A stretch of 44,979 bases of DNA from Dissophora ornata (Eukaryota > Mortierellomycota > Mortierellomycetes > Mortierellales > Mortierellaceae). Numbering within the stretch: the stretch's first letter is position 1; every line of letters begins with the position of its first letter. The notes under the pieces are model-generated. The model did no database searches and was not told the origin of the DNA. It saw only the letters and a program-made list of their open reading frames with translations. Positions 20,804 through 33,800 of this stretch are shown here, piece after piece. The translations under genes were made by a program, and so were the position numbers. The stretch covers positions 1 to 44,979 of the forward strand of contig MU616762.1 of NCBI GenBank assembly GCA_025201705.1, given 5' to 3'.

Positions 20804-23802
20804 CTATTCGTTCTTCCACCCAAGCTCGACTTCGGCAGCACCCAGCTTAGCCTCAGATGAGATCCCTGGGAACTTGTGCATCGAGACATCATAGTCCAAC
20901 GGTACCAGTCTTGGCCAATTCACGTAGTACACACCATTCGTAATAATGAAGTATGCGGTGTAGCCTATCACCGCGACCCAAAAGGACGCAAACAGAATGA
21001 CATGCGTACTTGAGATACCTATTTCATTTCAGACGCAGGATATGTGTTAAAACAATTCCTTAAAGATGTTGCTTAGATTGTGCAAGGTGTATTTGTCACG
21101 TACTCTCCGGGATGATGGCGCAGGCGACCAACATAGCAAAGCCGACGACAAGTCCAAGAGGTATAAGCTTAAGATGGAGAGGGCGACCATCGATGAGGGG
21201 ATCAGACCCACCCTCATGGACATCGTATACAAGGAACAAATCATAAGCGTCCTACGAAGCAGGAACGTAAGTGTAGCCGAGCAGCTATTAGAAATGTCGC
21301 TTAAAATGCAAGTTCCAACGACGACTGTAGCAGAGCATTGTTCTCACCTGTCTTGCTCCGTCCATGAAATTATTCTTGACGTAGCGGATGATAGAATTTT
21401 CAAGATCATGCAAGGCTCCAATCTTTGTGCGTTCACCAGTTCTGTGTGTAAAAAGCGAGCGAATCGAATGGTTAATCGCGCTCCTCAGGTCGCGTCAAGT
21501 TCTAGATGAATATTATGGTATATACCTTGTATAATCCGTCTTCAGTGCTCCAGTGCCTGAATAAGCGCAGCTAACCACATCGGCATTATCAGCCCACACT
21601 ATATTGTACATATCATGGTTGAATGTTAGAGGCATACATAAATAACTATCCAAGCGCAGACTCTCCTGAGTTTTCCGATCTTACCATTCCTGAAGAGAGT
21701 TTCGAATTGATCCCAGGTCTCAAACGTTTCATTTGGTAACAGGATCTCAAGTTCCTGTAGTTGGCGATTCAACACCCAACGGGAAATAACAGACTGCACA
21801 ACATTTGTTCTATCCAGGCAATCCATGCAATTGGTGCGCACGGCTGATGTTTGTCTTTGGTACACCCGCTGAATGGTGTCCCTATTCACCTCAGCCTTAA
21901 AATATCTATTTGGAATTGAGTTGATTGAAATGACGCATGAGTGTAAAACGGTGTCATAAATGCATTCGGTATTGCTATCGCCGAGCTCGCCCTACCCTTG
22001 CGCCACAAGGTCGCTGTGGAAGTGGTCTAGCAAGAGCGAAACGCGATGCCATCTCATTTTGCTGCACTCGTGGTGAAAATCAAAGTGGTGGTATTTGATC
22101 TGTGGGTCATTGAGGATATCGATCTGCTTCGAAAATGCAGCGCCCATCGGTCTTTCGTATCCCTTTTTGTTGATGAGATTGATGACGATTTGGGGACCAT
22201 ACAGCCTTTTCTGCGTTTCAAAATGTCTTCGGAAGGCATTCTCCTGCATGGAACAGATGAATATGAACAAGATTTTTTAATAGATGAGGCAATATGCACG
22301 CGGCAGTGGCAGAACCATGGCGCCTGTGGTCCACTTACAATGTCTGGGTTATCAAAAATTTGCAGTTTGGGTGTGTATTTGATATTGTTGATCTGGGTCC
22401 AGAAGATAGGAATCGATCCACGAGTTTGGACGTGAGCAAGCATGGTGTAATTCCCTGGAATAGTCTGGACTGCCGCGTCAGGGACAGAATCCAAGACCAC
22501 GATCTGCTCGGTCTCGTTGAAGTTGGAGACGTTTCCTTCCGAGTCCACTCCACGTGAGAAGTAGCGCGTTCCAGCACGATGACGAGATCGACGTGAAATA
22601 AGGGCGAAAGTGAACGGCTTCCTATTGATCTCTGCCGCCTTGAGCTCCACAAAACTGTTGACGATGGGTAGGATGAAATTGCTCAGCTACAAGAGAAAGG
22701 GGGAGAAGATGCAGTCAAGGGTGTGCCTTCACAGCAGTTTGACGAAAACAATGACAGATAAAGTCCTTACATCCTGATCCCTGTGTGTCCTCGTATGCTC
22801 AATGAACTTTGACTGAAGGCGATAATTCCAGAAAAACCTCTCATCCGCCTGCCAGTCGACCAATAGGAACAACAACTGCTTTAGGATGTGCGATCTGACA
22901 AATACTAATTGAAAAGACACGTGTAGCTCTACCACTTACGCGCTCCCAGATGGGCTTCGTGATGCCTCTTAACTCCGATTGCCGCTGGAGAGTGTGGGTC
23001 AACTCGTATCCGTATGAGAAGTGGAACTCTCCAGATTGCAAGTGGGAGTGCAGTAGGGAGATATACGAAGCCTCCTCGCCGGTCTAAATCAGGTACACAC
23101 GCACGAGGGTCAATCTACTGCAATCACTCCATGAACTTGAGCAATTGAAGAGTGAATGGCCCACCTGTGCATCTGAGAGGGCCATGTTATTGCGCGAGAA
23201 TGGCACGATCCTGTAATCCTTAAGTTTGAAGATATCATGTTCACCGATACGGCCGACTTTCTGCCTGTCCGTGATCACGATCATGTATTCGCCTGTATAA
23301 TTTCATGATATAGTCAATTGGTTATTTCGTCCTGAGGAAGATGATGGTTTTTGGACGTGGTGTCGAGTACCAACCTGCTAGTAACCGTATAAATCCAATA
23401 ATGCCAAAGATCATCATAACCTCCTCATCCGCGGCGACTCTTCCCGCAGGAGCTGGAGGGAAAGACAGGGTCCAAGGTCAGTTCCGTGATACCATCATCA
23501 AAATAAAATAAATTGTTCCGGAAGGGGTTGGTCGCACCATTTAAACACACTTCTCCATTGGAGCGCTGAATCACAATGTTTTCTGTCACGACGGAAGGAT
23601 TATTATAGACAGGCTCAAAAGTGAATGTGTCGACGCTAATGTAGCTGTTGACATGCAGATTGAGATAAAAATTAATGCGAGGTCACTGATAAACCCTGAG
23701 TAGTTTGTGTCGTAGTGGTCAACTCTTTCATGGAGGTTAAGGCACTTGACACTGGGATCCAGGTGCTGCAACTTACAGGCGCAGGGAGTTGTGAAGCACC
23801 AT
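20804..23802 (-). CDS. SAC1: Phosphoinositide phosphatase SAC1
   Basis: On the minus strand the 13 exons are 23802-23777, 23644-23538, 23452-23375, 23292-23165, 23083-22940, 22848-22771, 22686-22339, 22243-21996, 21905-21685, 21598-21526, 21441-21348, 21251-21104 and 21018-20804 (635 aa). Sac domain blocks follow the yeast protein closely: FHFSYGYELTHTLQR, ADERFFWNYRL, RAGTRYFSRGVDSEG, FNETEQI, VQTRGSIPIFW and FDFHHECSKMRWHRV. The catalytic CX5R loop is CMDCLDR at about 412-418, with R-T-N on each side. Two C-terminal hydrophobic segments (about 542-563 and 570-590) form the ER/Golgi membrane hairpin. The end contains NGVYYVNWPRLV. It dephosphorylates PtdIns4P (also PI3P and PI(3,5)P2) at ER contact sites. 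The acceptor of exon 2 has a nearby alternative (TACATTAG), and exon 2 ends at a GTGCGA donor, so the extreme N-terminus is slightly uncertain. Confidence 0.93.
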
Positions 23803-24739
23803 GGTGCTGTGGAAGAGAGATGTAGCGTGGCAAAGATGTAAGGGATGGCACGATGAGATGGGCTGAGATGATATTTAAAAAAAAGGTTTCGGAGAGCACA
23901 GGGCACAATCAACTTTCTTTACATTGCAGCGTCGATCTGGACGTGCCTTGTCGTCTGCTGCAGCTGGGACAAGGAAAGACTGGGTGCTACGCAACTAATG
24001 CTAGGGCAGGAAGCGTGTCATGGCATCCGAGGTTGTCCCTGGATATGTCTCGGGGCCTTGGAAGACAGTTGGTCGCAAGAGACCTTTCAAATGCGTTAGG
24101 ATCGGAGGGCGGCGTCGTTTCTAACAGGCAACATCGAGCATTTCGGGGGGCTCTGTCTTTGAGTATACAGCGCCCTGTCATCGGTGACATATGGTGTATG
24201 CGACGATGGTCATCCTAGGCATGTACTTTTCCATTTTCATACAAGCCGAAGTGTCGAATAACGTACGTTATACACAGAGAAGGTCCCAGTTAGCTGCGGA
24301 CAGACACATAGCGCTTGCAGATGGACATGCCGATGTATTGTGCACAAGCATCCGGCCCAAAACGAGCTGGGCAGACACGCGCTGTCCGCCCGCTCGCGCC
24401 GTTGTGCCCTCCGTGTCAGAGTAGCTTGTCGGGCGCCACGGACACAAGGAGAAGAGCAGTGGCTTAGTCAGCCAGCCAATTACCATCCATTGTGCGCGAT
24501 TGACGTGCGTAGAAAATCAACGGCGCGTGTGTGCCAAATGCGACCTCAACATCCATCAAATCTCTCCTCTCCATCCATCCCATCATTCAGGAAGGACAGG
24601 ACCCACCCCCTCTCCCCTCTCTTGCCCCTACCCAGTGCCTCATTAATCATCTCAATGCACCTCTGGTTATAAAAGCCAGTCAAATCACCTCACTCTTTTC
24701 TTTTTACACATATCGGTCACCAAACATATTCACCAAACC
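23803..24739. promoter_or_regulatory. Divergent promoter between SAC1 (-) and OGDH (+)
   Basis: About 937 bp with no supported gene. A TATAAAAG box at 24668-24675 and a CCAAT at about 24474 (AGCCAATTACC) face the OGDH gene. A CT/CA-rich leader (about 24700-24738) precedes the OGDH ATG. Confidence 0.5.
24668..24675 (+). promoter_or_regulatory. TATA box of the OGDH E1 gene
   Basis: TATAAAAG about 70 bp upstream of ATG 24740, implying a leader of about 40 nt. Confidence 0.6.
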
Positions 24740-27700
24740 ATGCCTTTCCCCCTGAGCTCAATGGCCCGTGCCGCCTCCAGCCCCATGGCGCGTCAGTCTG
24801 CCCTGTTGATGCGCTCCTCTCTGGCCCGCACCACCGCCCCGGTTGCTACGCTTATCTCGATTCGCAAGGCCTCCAGCAGCGCGACGAAGGAGGACCTGCC
24901 CGTCGCTAAGGATGCCTTCCTCCAGGGCAACTCAGCCGGCTACGTCGAGGAAATGTACTCTGCTTGGCTCAAGGACCCCGCCTCAGTCCACTTGTCGTGG
25001 CAGATCTACTTTAGGAACCAGTCTCAGGGCATGTCCACCTCCCAATCCTTCCAGGCCGCTCCTACCATCCCTACCAGCGGTGGTGTGCCTTCGCTTGTTC
25101 CTGGCTCCCAAGTCGGTTCCTCTGACGTCATTGACCATCTGAAGATCCAGCTCCTGGTTCGTGCCTACCAGGTTCGTGGCCACCACATTGCCAATCTCGA
25201 CCCCCTCGGCCTCAATGCGACGTTGGCTGGTGTCTCTCCCCGCGAGCTCGATATCTCACACTACGGCTTTTCGGAGAGAGATCTGGACCGCACGTTCTCT
25301 CTTGGACCTGGTATCCTTCCCGGCTTCCTTGACACCGGCAGCAAGCAGACCCTTCGCGAGATCATTGACCACTTAAAGACCATCTACTGTAAGTTGGCTG
25401 CTCTCGAATGTGTCGTATCACTACCTTTACTGCAGCTGAATTCCGTAAAAACGGGAACAGCGCTATGAGACCATTTTCTATCTGGAAGAAAAGAAATTAC
25501 ATGGACGGGTCGTAGCGTGATTACATCCCTGCGTCCTGTTACGAGCGCGAAGCAGAGGGACACTTTACAGAGAGCGATTTGGATGCAAGCACTATTTCGT
25601 TTTCAGCTTAGCAGTGTTATTGACAGCAGTATTCATTTACTGCGCTGCACTGCATGACTATTGCGATTGCTAGGCGGCTCCATTGGTGTTGAGTACATTC
25701 ACATCCCCGACCGCGACCGCTGCGACTGGATCAGACAGCGCCTCGAAGTTCCAAGGCCCTACAAGTACACCACCGAGGAAAAGACAATGATCCTCGATCG
25801 TATGATCTGGTCCGACTCGTTCGAGCGCTTTGTCGCTTCCAAGTACCCTAGCGAGAAGCGCTTCGGTCTCGAAGGAGGCGAGAGTTTGATCCCGGGAATG
25901 AAGGCCCTGGTATGTGTCAATCAATGACGAGCAGAGTGGATTTTTTTATTCAAATGGCTTTCTTTTTTACACTAAATCCGCATGCCTTCCTATCTGTCGT
26001 GTAGATCGATCGCTCTGTCGAGCATGGCGTCGAGTCCATTGTTATGGGCATGCCCCATCGTGGTCGCCTGAACGTCTTGTCGAACGTCATTCGCAAGCCT
26101 CACGAGTCCATCTTCTCAGAGTTCAGTGGCAACTCTGCCCAGGACGGTTTCTCTGGTGATGTGAAGTACCACTTGGGAATGAACTACGAGCGTCCAACAC
26201 CCTCTGGCAAGCCTGTTCACCTGTCCCTGGTCGCTAACCCCTCGCATTTGGAAGCTGCCGATGGCGTTGTCCTCGGAAAGACCCATGCGATCCAGCACTA
26301 CATGGATGACAAGAAGAGGACCCGCTCGCTCGCTGTCCTTTTGCACGGTGATGCTGCCTTTGCTGGACAGGGTGTCGTCTACGAGACTCTTGGATTCATG
26401 GACTTGCCTGCGTACTCGACCGGAGGCACGGTCCACATTGTCGTCAACAACCAGATCGGTTTCACCACTGACCCCAGCTTCGCTCGCTCGACTGCCTACT
26501 GTACCGACATCGCCAAATCCATTAATGCCCCCATCTTCCACGTCAATGGCGATGATGTCGAGGCTGTCAACTATGTCCACCAGTTGGCCGCCGACTGGCG
26601 CAAAGAGTTCCACACCGACGTTGTTATCGATCTCGTCTGCTACAGACGTCACGGACACAACGAGACTGATCAACCCAGTTTCACCCAGCCAATCATGTAC
26701 AAGGCCATCGATAGCCAGACTCCTGCCTTGGAGAAGTACATTGATCAGCTCGTTCAGGAGGGTACATTCAAGACCGAGGAAATTGAGGAGATGAAGAAGC
26801 GTGTTTGGGACATTCTCGAGGAGAACTACGCCAAGAGCAAGGACTACAAGGCCAAGCCTAAGGAGTGGATGACCAGCTCGTGGCATGGATTCAAGTCGCC
26901 TGCCGAGTTGGCGACCGAGATTCTCCCTACTTTCCCCACCGGCGCATCCCTGGAGACCTTGAAGCACATTGGTGACACCATCAGCTCTACTCCCCCCGGT
27001 TTCAAAATCCACTCCAACTTGGCCCGTATCATGAAGGCCCGCGCCAAGACCATCGAGACTGGATCTAATATCGACTGGGCTACTGCTGAGGGCTTGGCCT
27101 TCGGCACATTGCTTACTGAGGGCAAGCACATCCGTTTGGCTGGTCAGGATGTTGAGCGTGGAACTTTCTCGCACCGTCACGCTGTTCTCCATGACCAGGA
27201 GTCTGACAACCTCTACGTTCCCCTCAAGAACGTTGGCCACGGTCAGGCTGCCTTTTCGGTCCACAACTCTTCGCTCTCAGAGTTTGGCGCTCTTGGATTT
27301 GAGCTTGGATACTCTCTCGTCAACCCCAACTCGCTCGTACTTTGGGAGGCCCAGTTCGGAGACTTTGCCAACAACGCTCAGTGCATCATTGATCAGTTCA
27401 TTGCCTCTGGAGAGACCAAGTGGCTCCAGCGCACTGGCTTGACCATGTTGTTGCCCCATGGTTACGATGGACAAGGTCCCGAGCACTCGAGCGCCCGTAT
27501 CGAGCGCTACCTTCAGATGTGCGATGATCACCCTGACAGGTTCCCCTCAGAGGAGAAGCTCTCTCGTCAGCACCAGGACTGCAACATGCAGGTGGTCTAC
27601 TGCTCGACCCCCGCTAACTATTTCCATGCACTCCGTCGTCAGATCCACCGTGACTACCGCAAGCCTCTGATTGCTTTCAACTCCAAGTTGTTGTTGCGCC

Positions 27701-28218
27701 ACCCCATGGCCCGTTCAACCTTGGAGGAGATGTCCGGCAACACCACGTTCAGACGCTTCATCCCTGAAGTCGAGGAGGAGAAGCTCGTCAGTGTTGATAA
27801 GATCAAGAAGCACATCTTCTGCACGGGTCAGGTCTACTATGCTTTGGTCAAGGCTCGTGAGCAGAACAAGATCGACGACGTTGCCATCTCGCGTGTCGAG
27901 CAGTTGAACCCTTTCCCCTATGACAGAGTCAAGGAGTTTGCTGACAGGTACCCCAACGCTGAGATTGTTTGGTGCCAAGAGGAGCCTTTGAACATGGGTG
28001 CCTGGGCTCATGTTGCCCCTCGTCTCCGCTCCTCGCTCCGCGTGACCGCCAACCATGCCAACAAGGAGGTCCGGTATGCGGGTCGTGAGCCCTCGGCCTC
28101 GGTCGCTACCGGAAACAAGAAGGTTCACTTGGCCGAGGAGTACGCTTTCTTGTCAGAGGCGCTGACTGGCGAGGCCAAGAAGCCTTCTAATGTTGTTGGA
28201 GGTGTCCCCGTCTTTTAA
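24740..28218 (+). CDS. KGD1: 2-oxoglutarate dehydrogenase E1 component, mitochondrial
   Basis: The exons are 24740-25388, 25674-25909 and 26005-28218 (1,032 aa), in phase. The N-terminus is a mitochondrial presequence (Arg/Ser/Ala rich, [14 protein letters not shown]). The small E1o N-terminal segment follows ([24 protein letters not shown]) and distinguishes this from pyruvate dehydrogenase. The core has [48 protein letters not shown] and [15 protein letters not shown], the thiamine diphosphate region. Further on are the catalytic HRHAVLHDQ block, [28 protein letters not shown] and EEPLNMGAW. Length matches the family. It decarboxylates 2-oxoglutarate in the TCA cycle with E2 and E3. The GC content at third positions is higher than in neighbours, as expected for a highly expressed gene. 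Confidence 0.97.
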
Positions 28219-28251
28219 AGAAGTATCTTAGTACAGAAGAATACAAGAATA

Positions 28252-28271
28252 TCTCTCTCTCTCTCTCTCTC
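28252..28271. repeat. (TC)n microsatellite in the OGDH 3' flank
   Basis: About 20 bp of pure TC/CT just after the OGDH stop, in the 155-bp tail-to-tail gap to the next minus-strand gene. Confidence 0.85.
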
Positions 28272-28373
28272 CCTCGCCCGTTCTATTTTTATTAAAAAAT
28301 CACTCCACCGTAGCATTATTCTCTTTCGAGCTTTACAAGTCATGCATATATGATGGGATCGATGTAATTTTAT

Positions 28374-30676
28374 TCAATCGATTATTACCGAACGACCATA
28401 GCTCGCCAGTTCTTCTTGCGCAACATCCAGCCCAGGGTTATCAATGATGTGAGTAATATCCTGTAGCCGAATTACTAGGGCCCACGGGAATATTGGCGAG
28501 TGCCCTTGCCTTGAGTCCTTTGTGAGAGACAGTGCAGGTCGTACCATCGCACTCCAGACCGTCGAATCTTTCGTATCCATGTAGATACCCATAGCGCATA
28601 TTACATCCGCCAATAAAGCTGTGTTCAATACCAGAACGGATCGGTACCTGTTAAACACCTGCACCAGCTGTTCTTCCAATGCGACGACCACCAATCCTGA
28701 ATCCCGACTATAGGTGGAACATAACTCCTGGAGGTCCTTTAGCAATGCTAGTAGTTGGTCGACCACAGCGCTAATGATCGGTTCGGATTCACATGGAAGA
28801 ATCAACTCTGCCATGAATAGTACTACAGAAGGGCGGTGACGCTCCTGCGATTTCTCAAGCGCCTCGAGATAGTGGCGGATTAGGTGTGCCAAGAGCCCAT
28901 TACACTGAGCAACTGCGTTGTTGACAAGAAATGCCAACCTCTTTCTCAGAATAAGCTGTTCTGGTCTTGCGGAGGAAAACACGTAACTTCTCTGAGCACT
29001 CAAAAACTGACTCATCTCTTGCAACTGCGTCTCGGTCGATGCGCTCGTCCTGCCCTGGTCCAAAAGCAAACGCGCGCTCGCCATCATCGTCTCAAACAAC
29101 ACATCCATCTCAGAGCCTGACTTGGACTCATCCTCAATAAGGTCAACTTGCATGGTTTCACACTCTGTTTGTTGGAGACGAGTCGACATCCACTCCACCA
29201 GCAAAACGCAGATTCGGACAAATCTCCAGTCGACAATTTCGCCCGCCACCTCTGCAATGCTCTCCATGACTCGCTGCACCAGCTCACAGCTTTCGGGTAG
29301 AATCTTTGTCATAGCAGATAGCAGCGGTGACAGTTCAAAGTATTGATCAACGAGCTCTTTTCGCGGCAAGGCAAACTCAGATTGTTGTCCACTGGTAGTC
29401 ATGATCCTGTCCATCAACTCCACGAGGAATCTTTGACGCGCTAAAGGTGACACACTGCACAGTCTATTATCTTCCCAATATGGAGGGAATGGTAAGTTGA
29501 TGGCGTAAAAAGCACAAAATATATGTTTGGTTTGTGAGGATGTATATGGATGTATGAAGTCACTTACCGAAGCAATGCTCGGTCATTGAAGCGGATCGCT
29601 GTCAACTTTCCCTCGTCCCTCGACAGAGCCACGTTCTGTTCCACGAATGTAGAGTCGAGGTATGAATACGACATGGATTTGTTGTGCCCTATCTCTGTCT
29701 TGAGCGAATAAGCAAGATCGATTATTCCCTCGACAAGCTCGGCTGCTGCTGGGTGCGAGACAAGAGGTGCGCACAGTCCAGAGAGTTGAGAGTTCCATTG
29801 GATCTAAAATTTAGTAAATACCATGTAACCCCTTTTGGTTGTAAGCAGCTCGTCCATGTCAAAAAGTTGATAGTAAATTGTCGGGGCTTCCCATCATGCA
29901 TACCAAATACGTCAACTCCACGCCTTTTACTGGCTTCTTTCTGGTCACCGTCTCTTGAAGTCCCTTCAATGTCTGGGACAGATTCACTATAGTCGAGTGT
30001 AGCCTTTGCTGCCTCATCTCCTGCTCCGAGACCTGAAACAACTCTTCAAACCCTTTCGTCCTTGCAGTAGCCTCTCTTTTCCCTCTAATTTCCAGAATAC
30101 CTTGATGGCGCTGCTGTTGTTGAACTTCAAACATGTCCCGCATCCGTGCAGTACACCATATCCTCTCCGCTGATAATTGCCTACTGTTGCTCCCTGTAAT
30201 CGGATCTCTACAATGTTCCTGAGCTCCAGTCTGTTTCGAGTATTTGATTACGGATTGAGCTATTAGATCAGCGATCGGTATGGAGCTCAAGATGATGGGG
30301 TTCCTGCAGAGGCGCGCGAGCAAGAGTCCGATAGTTGGGTAGAGCTCCGAAGCATCCAACATCGTTGTTCTGGCTTCTGAACCCGTAGTATTGCTCCTGC
30401 CATTTGTCACAGCAGGCTCTATCACGGGCTGAATCCGTTCCAGGAATGCATGTAGATCTTTGAGACAAGCTGTAATGTCCGAAGTGGCGGATGCGCGACT
30501 GAATAAAAACGTGATCAGAACTCAGTAATCATTACTCTGGCCTTTCACTCCGTTTTGACAAAGAGCACGCGATGTTGCATCTTTGTCACATCAAGAGAAA
30601 CCTACGGCTGTTGGCTGCATTGCTCTAGGAAAGCAAGAAACTCCCTTGCTTGAGCTTCGATCTCCTCCTGATCCAT
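28374..30676 (-). CDS. Uncharacterised helical protein, 663 aa
   Basis: On the minus strand the exons are 30676-30606, 30498-29904, 29803-29568 and 29463-28374, in phase; ATG 30676 is the first start whose frame leads to a good donor (CC|GTAGGT). I do not recognise the family. The sequence is almost wholly amphipathic helix with Leu, Ala, Glu and Gln prominent. It has no signal peptide, transmembrane segment, Cys/His cluster or nucleotide-binding motif. Conserved-looking stretches include SELYPTIGLLLARLC, RFNDRALLRLCSVSPLARQRF and KRLAFLVNNAVAQC. The middle has a Gln-rich helix (about 135-145). An ARM/HEAT-like solenoid is possible but unproven. It is convergent with OGDH and 188 bp from the ABC transporter stop. 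The coding call rests on four exons closing cleanly in frame. Confidence 0.75.
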
Positions 30677-30864
30677 TCCATCCGCGGCAACAGCACTGAG
30701 GGAGCAAGAACTTGTCTTTTCAGACGCGCGCGTACAATTTTGAAAAGTGATTCAGCCACACTACATTCATTTCCACGCGTTTTGCCACTATTTTTAAAAT
30801 CATTTGTGACTTCAATGAAATGAGATGATTTTTCTTTTTGGTATCAAGTCTATCTGCCTCATTT
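30677..30864 (-). promoter_or_regulatory. Short intergenic: promoter of the 663-aa gene and ABC transporter 3' end
   Basis: Only 188 bp separate two minus-strand genes. No TATA box is obvious; the left half is AT-rich. Confidence 0.35.
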
Positions 30865-33800
30865 TTATGCATCAGCATCCTCCTCCTGGATAATTCTCAG
30901 GAACACCTCCTCCAGCGACGTCTGGCTGAGTCCCCAATCATCAATACCATGCTCATGCTTATGTGCCTCAATCTCCTCGAATAGCCTCTGGATCAGTCCA
31001 GGCGTAGTCTCAAACTCCCACGACTCGGACGTCACGAATGAGTCCAGCCTCACGGCGCTCTCAGGCAGTAACGACGCAATGTAATGGGATGCACGCTCCG
31101 TGTTTTCCGGTTTGCTCGCGAACGTGATCTTGAATCCACGGCCATAGAGTTCTTTGAGTCGAATCTGATTACCGATACAACGCAGTGTTCCTTTGGCCAT
31201 AATACCGATCCTGGAACACAGAACCTCGGCCTCTTCCATTGAATGGGTCGTCAAGACGATGGTGCGACCTTGCTTCGCATTAAAGACGATATCCCAGATG
31301 AGGCGACGAACAGAGATATCAAGACCCGTCGTAGGCTCGTCCAAGAAGACAATACCGGGGTTGCCGACCAAAGCGATGGCAATCGAGAGACGACGCTTCT
31401 CTCCTCCACTGAGCCCCTTGGTCAGGCGATTCTCAAACGGAACAAGAGAGACGGCATTCAAAGAGGCCACAACAGCAGCACGCTCATCTGCAGCAACAAT
31501 ACCCTTGAGACGAGCATAGAAATAAAGATGCTCTCCAACAGTCTAATAAAAATACAAGATATGTCAGTATAGAGTTCGCAGCGTATTCATATTTAAAAGT
31601 GTGAACACGAAAAAAAAATAAGACAGCTTACCAGATCGTCCCAGAGAATGTCGTGCTGAGGACAGACACCGATATTTCGGTAGACATCCTTGATTTGAGT
31701 ATCCAGTTCAAAGCCAGCAAGACGCGCCCATCCTTGGGTGGGTTCATAGAGTCCCGTCAAGATATGGATCAATGAGGTCTTTCCAGCACCGTTCGGTCCA
31801 AGCAAACCAAAAATGGTATCCTTCTCTGCTGCAAACGTAACATTCTTAACAGCCAACTTCTTGTTGGTCGGATAAATCTTTCTCATGTTCTTCATCACCA
31901 AGGGACAGTTGGGCGAGAATTCGTCATGTAAGACGCGAGCTCTTTCCTGCTTCACATCTGCATCCTCAAATTGAACCTCCTCTGGATCCAATGGGATTTC
32001 GCCTTGAACCATCTCCCGCATCGATCCAGTGTGGTCCTTGCGAGCCTGACCCTCAATATCATTTTGACCCCTCTTCTTGCCAAAAAAGCGCTTGTATGGT
32101 ACCGAGAAAATGAAATGCCACGGCTGACGAACACCAAACTCCGTGGGGAACACCTCGGTCAGGTAGAACGCCAGAGCCAATAAAACAAACGTCTCAATGA
32201 TCAGCGCGATAATGACCTCGAATACCTCATCCGATCCCTTAAGATCTGATAACCTATAGGGCTGGTATGTGGTATTGTAACTAGAGCGATTGATGACTGA
32301 CAGGGCTCTGTAGAACGCAAATGCGGGCCAGACAAAGTAGCCAATGGGTGCAGGGTCGGTGCCAAAGATGGTCTCGGTCGCGAGGGAGACAATGACACCG
32401 CAAAGGACGAGCAGGAACACAATCACAAGGGCTGTTCGAGACTTGCTGAAGAAGCAGGACAAGAAAAATGCGAGTGCGATCTGAACATGACCCCAGAAAA
32501 AGAAGAGAAGGATGTAGACGCCAGGCTGGACTAGGGTGAAGAAAGGCATCCTGAACGCAAGACCGGCGATGATGAACATCAAAGTGGAAAGGATGTGCAG
32601 GACATAAAAGTGAATGTAGTGGGCAACGTAGTATGTGAATGACTTGAGGCCGCTCTATAGACGTACAATAAAGTAGAAAACGTGAGTTTATGTCAGAAAA
32701 TATACAACGCCATGCAAAAAACAACAAAGACTGAACAGCGTCTTACCATCTTCATCATGACAAGAATACGGTCCTCCTTTTCCTTGACGAGTGTGATGAC
32801 GAAAATTGGCAGCAAGAAGGACACAGCAAATGGAAACAGGATTCTTCCAACAACAGATGCGATGGGGATATTGGCGCTTGTGCTGAACAGTTGTGGCATG
32901 CCACGGAAGCCATGGGTAATTGTAGTGGTGTTGGCGTTGGGAGAAGTTTTGACTAAAGTTTGAGGAACTGCTGGGTTAGGTTCGGTCTCATTTATATCAA
33001 CCGCCGCATGCAATCAACTCCAGTCCTGATAATCACTTACAAATTGCATCTGTGAGGGCAGTGTGCTGCTGCATCAGACGCAGACCACGGTTTGGATAAT
33101 TAGCCGCACTCAACAAACGAATATCCGTTCCGATTTGCAACGTATAATCAAACTTCCTGGCGACATTGTCGATGGCATTTATGATGAGCGCTCCAATAGG
33201 CATCTTCTGGACCAAGTCGCCGATCTGCGAGTAGTAGTCAATCAGTTGCTGGGCTGTGGGGTCCTGGGCCATAATAGCAGTCTTGTTCACTAGCGCCAAT
33301 CCATCCACAAGAATCCTGATCTCATCCGTCAGAGCATCATCCACATCGCTGGGCGATCCTGACCCAGCGGCTGTCTGATAGAATGGCACTGCCTGGAACC
33401 CAGTCACTGCTGGGATACTTGTGGTAGGGTCGGTGGTGATATTGGCGTAGTAATAAGTGTCCATTGCGCCCAGCAGTCCCGTTCCGAATGGCTGACCAGA
33501 CAAGTTGCCAGTCTTGGCATCAATTTGAGGCTGCTGAGGGCGTGTTCCTCCCAGCCCTCCGCTCAGGTCGGCAGCCAGCAGCCATGGGTACATCTGCTCT
33601 GTTGTCAACTCGACAGGGGCCAAAAGCTCTTGAGGACCCAGCCATCCACCCGAAGGCTGAGGCTTGTAGGTGCTATCGAGGTTGGCACTAGAGGTCGTGA
33701 GGTTGGGGTCCTTGGAATAAGGGCTGGAGTAAGGATAGTCCTTCTCGAACCACCAGACACAGCTGTCGGCAGTGATGGTTGGAGAGGATCCAAAGCCGAG

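Noticed and set aside
26116..27264. 382-aa minus-strand ORF inside OGDH
   Set aside because: It is antisense to a highly biased coding exon. Its Val/Leu/Asp-rich composition mirrors OGDH codons and it has no family match.
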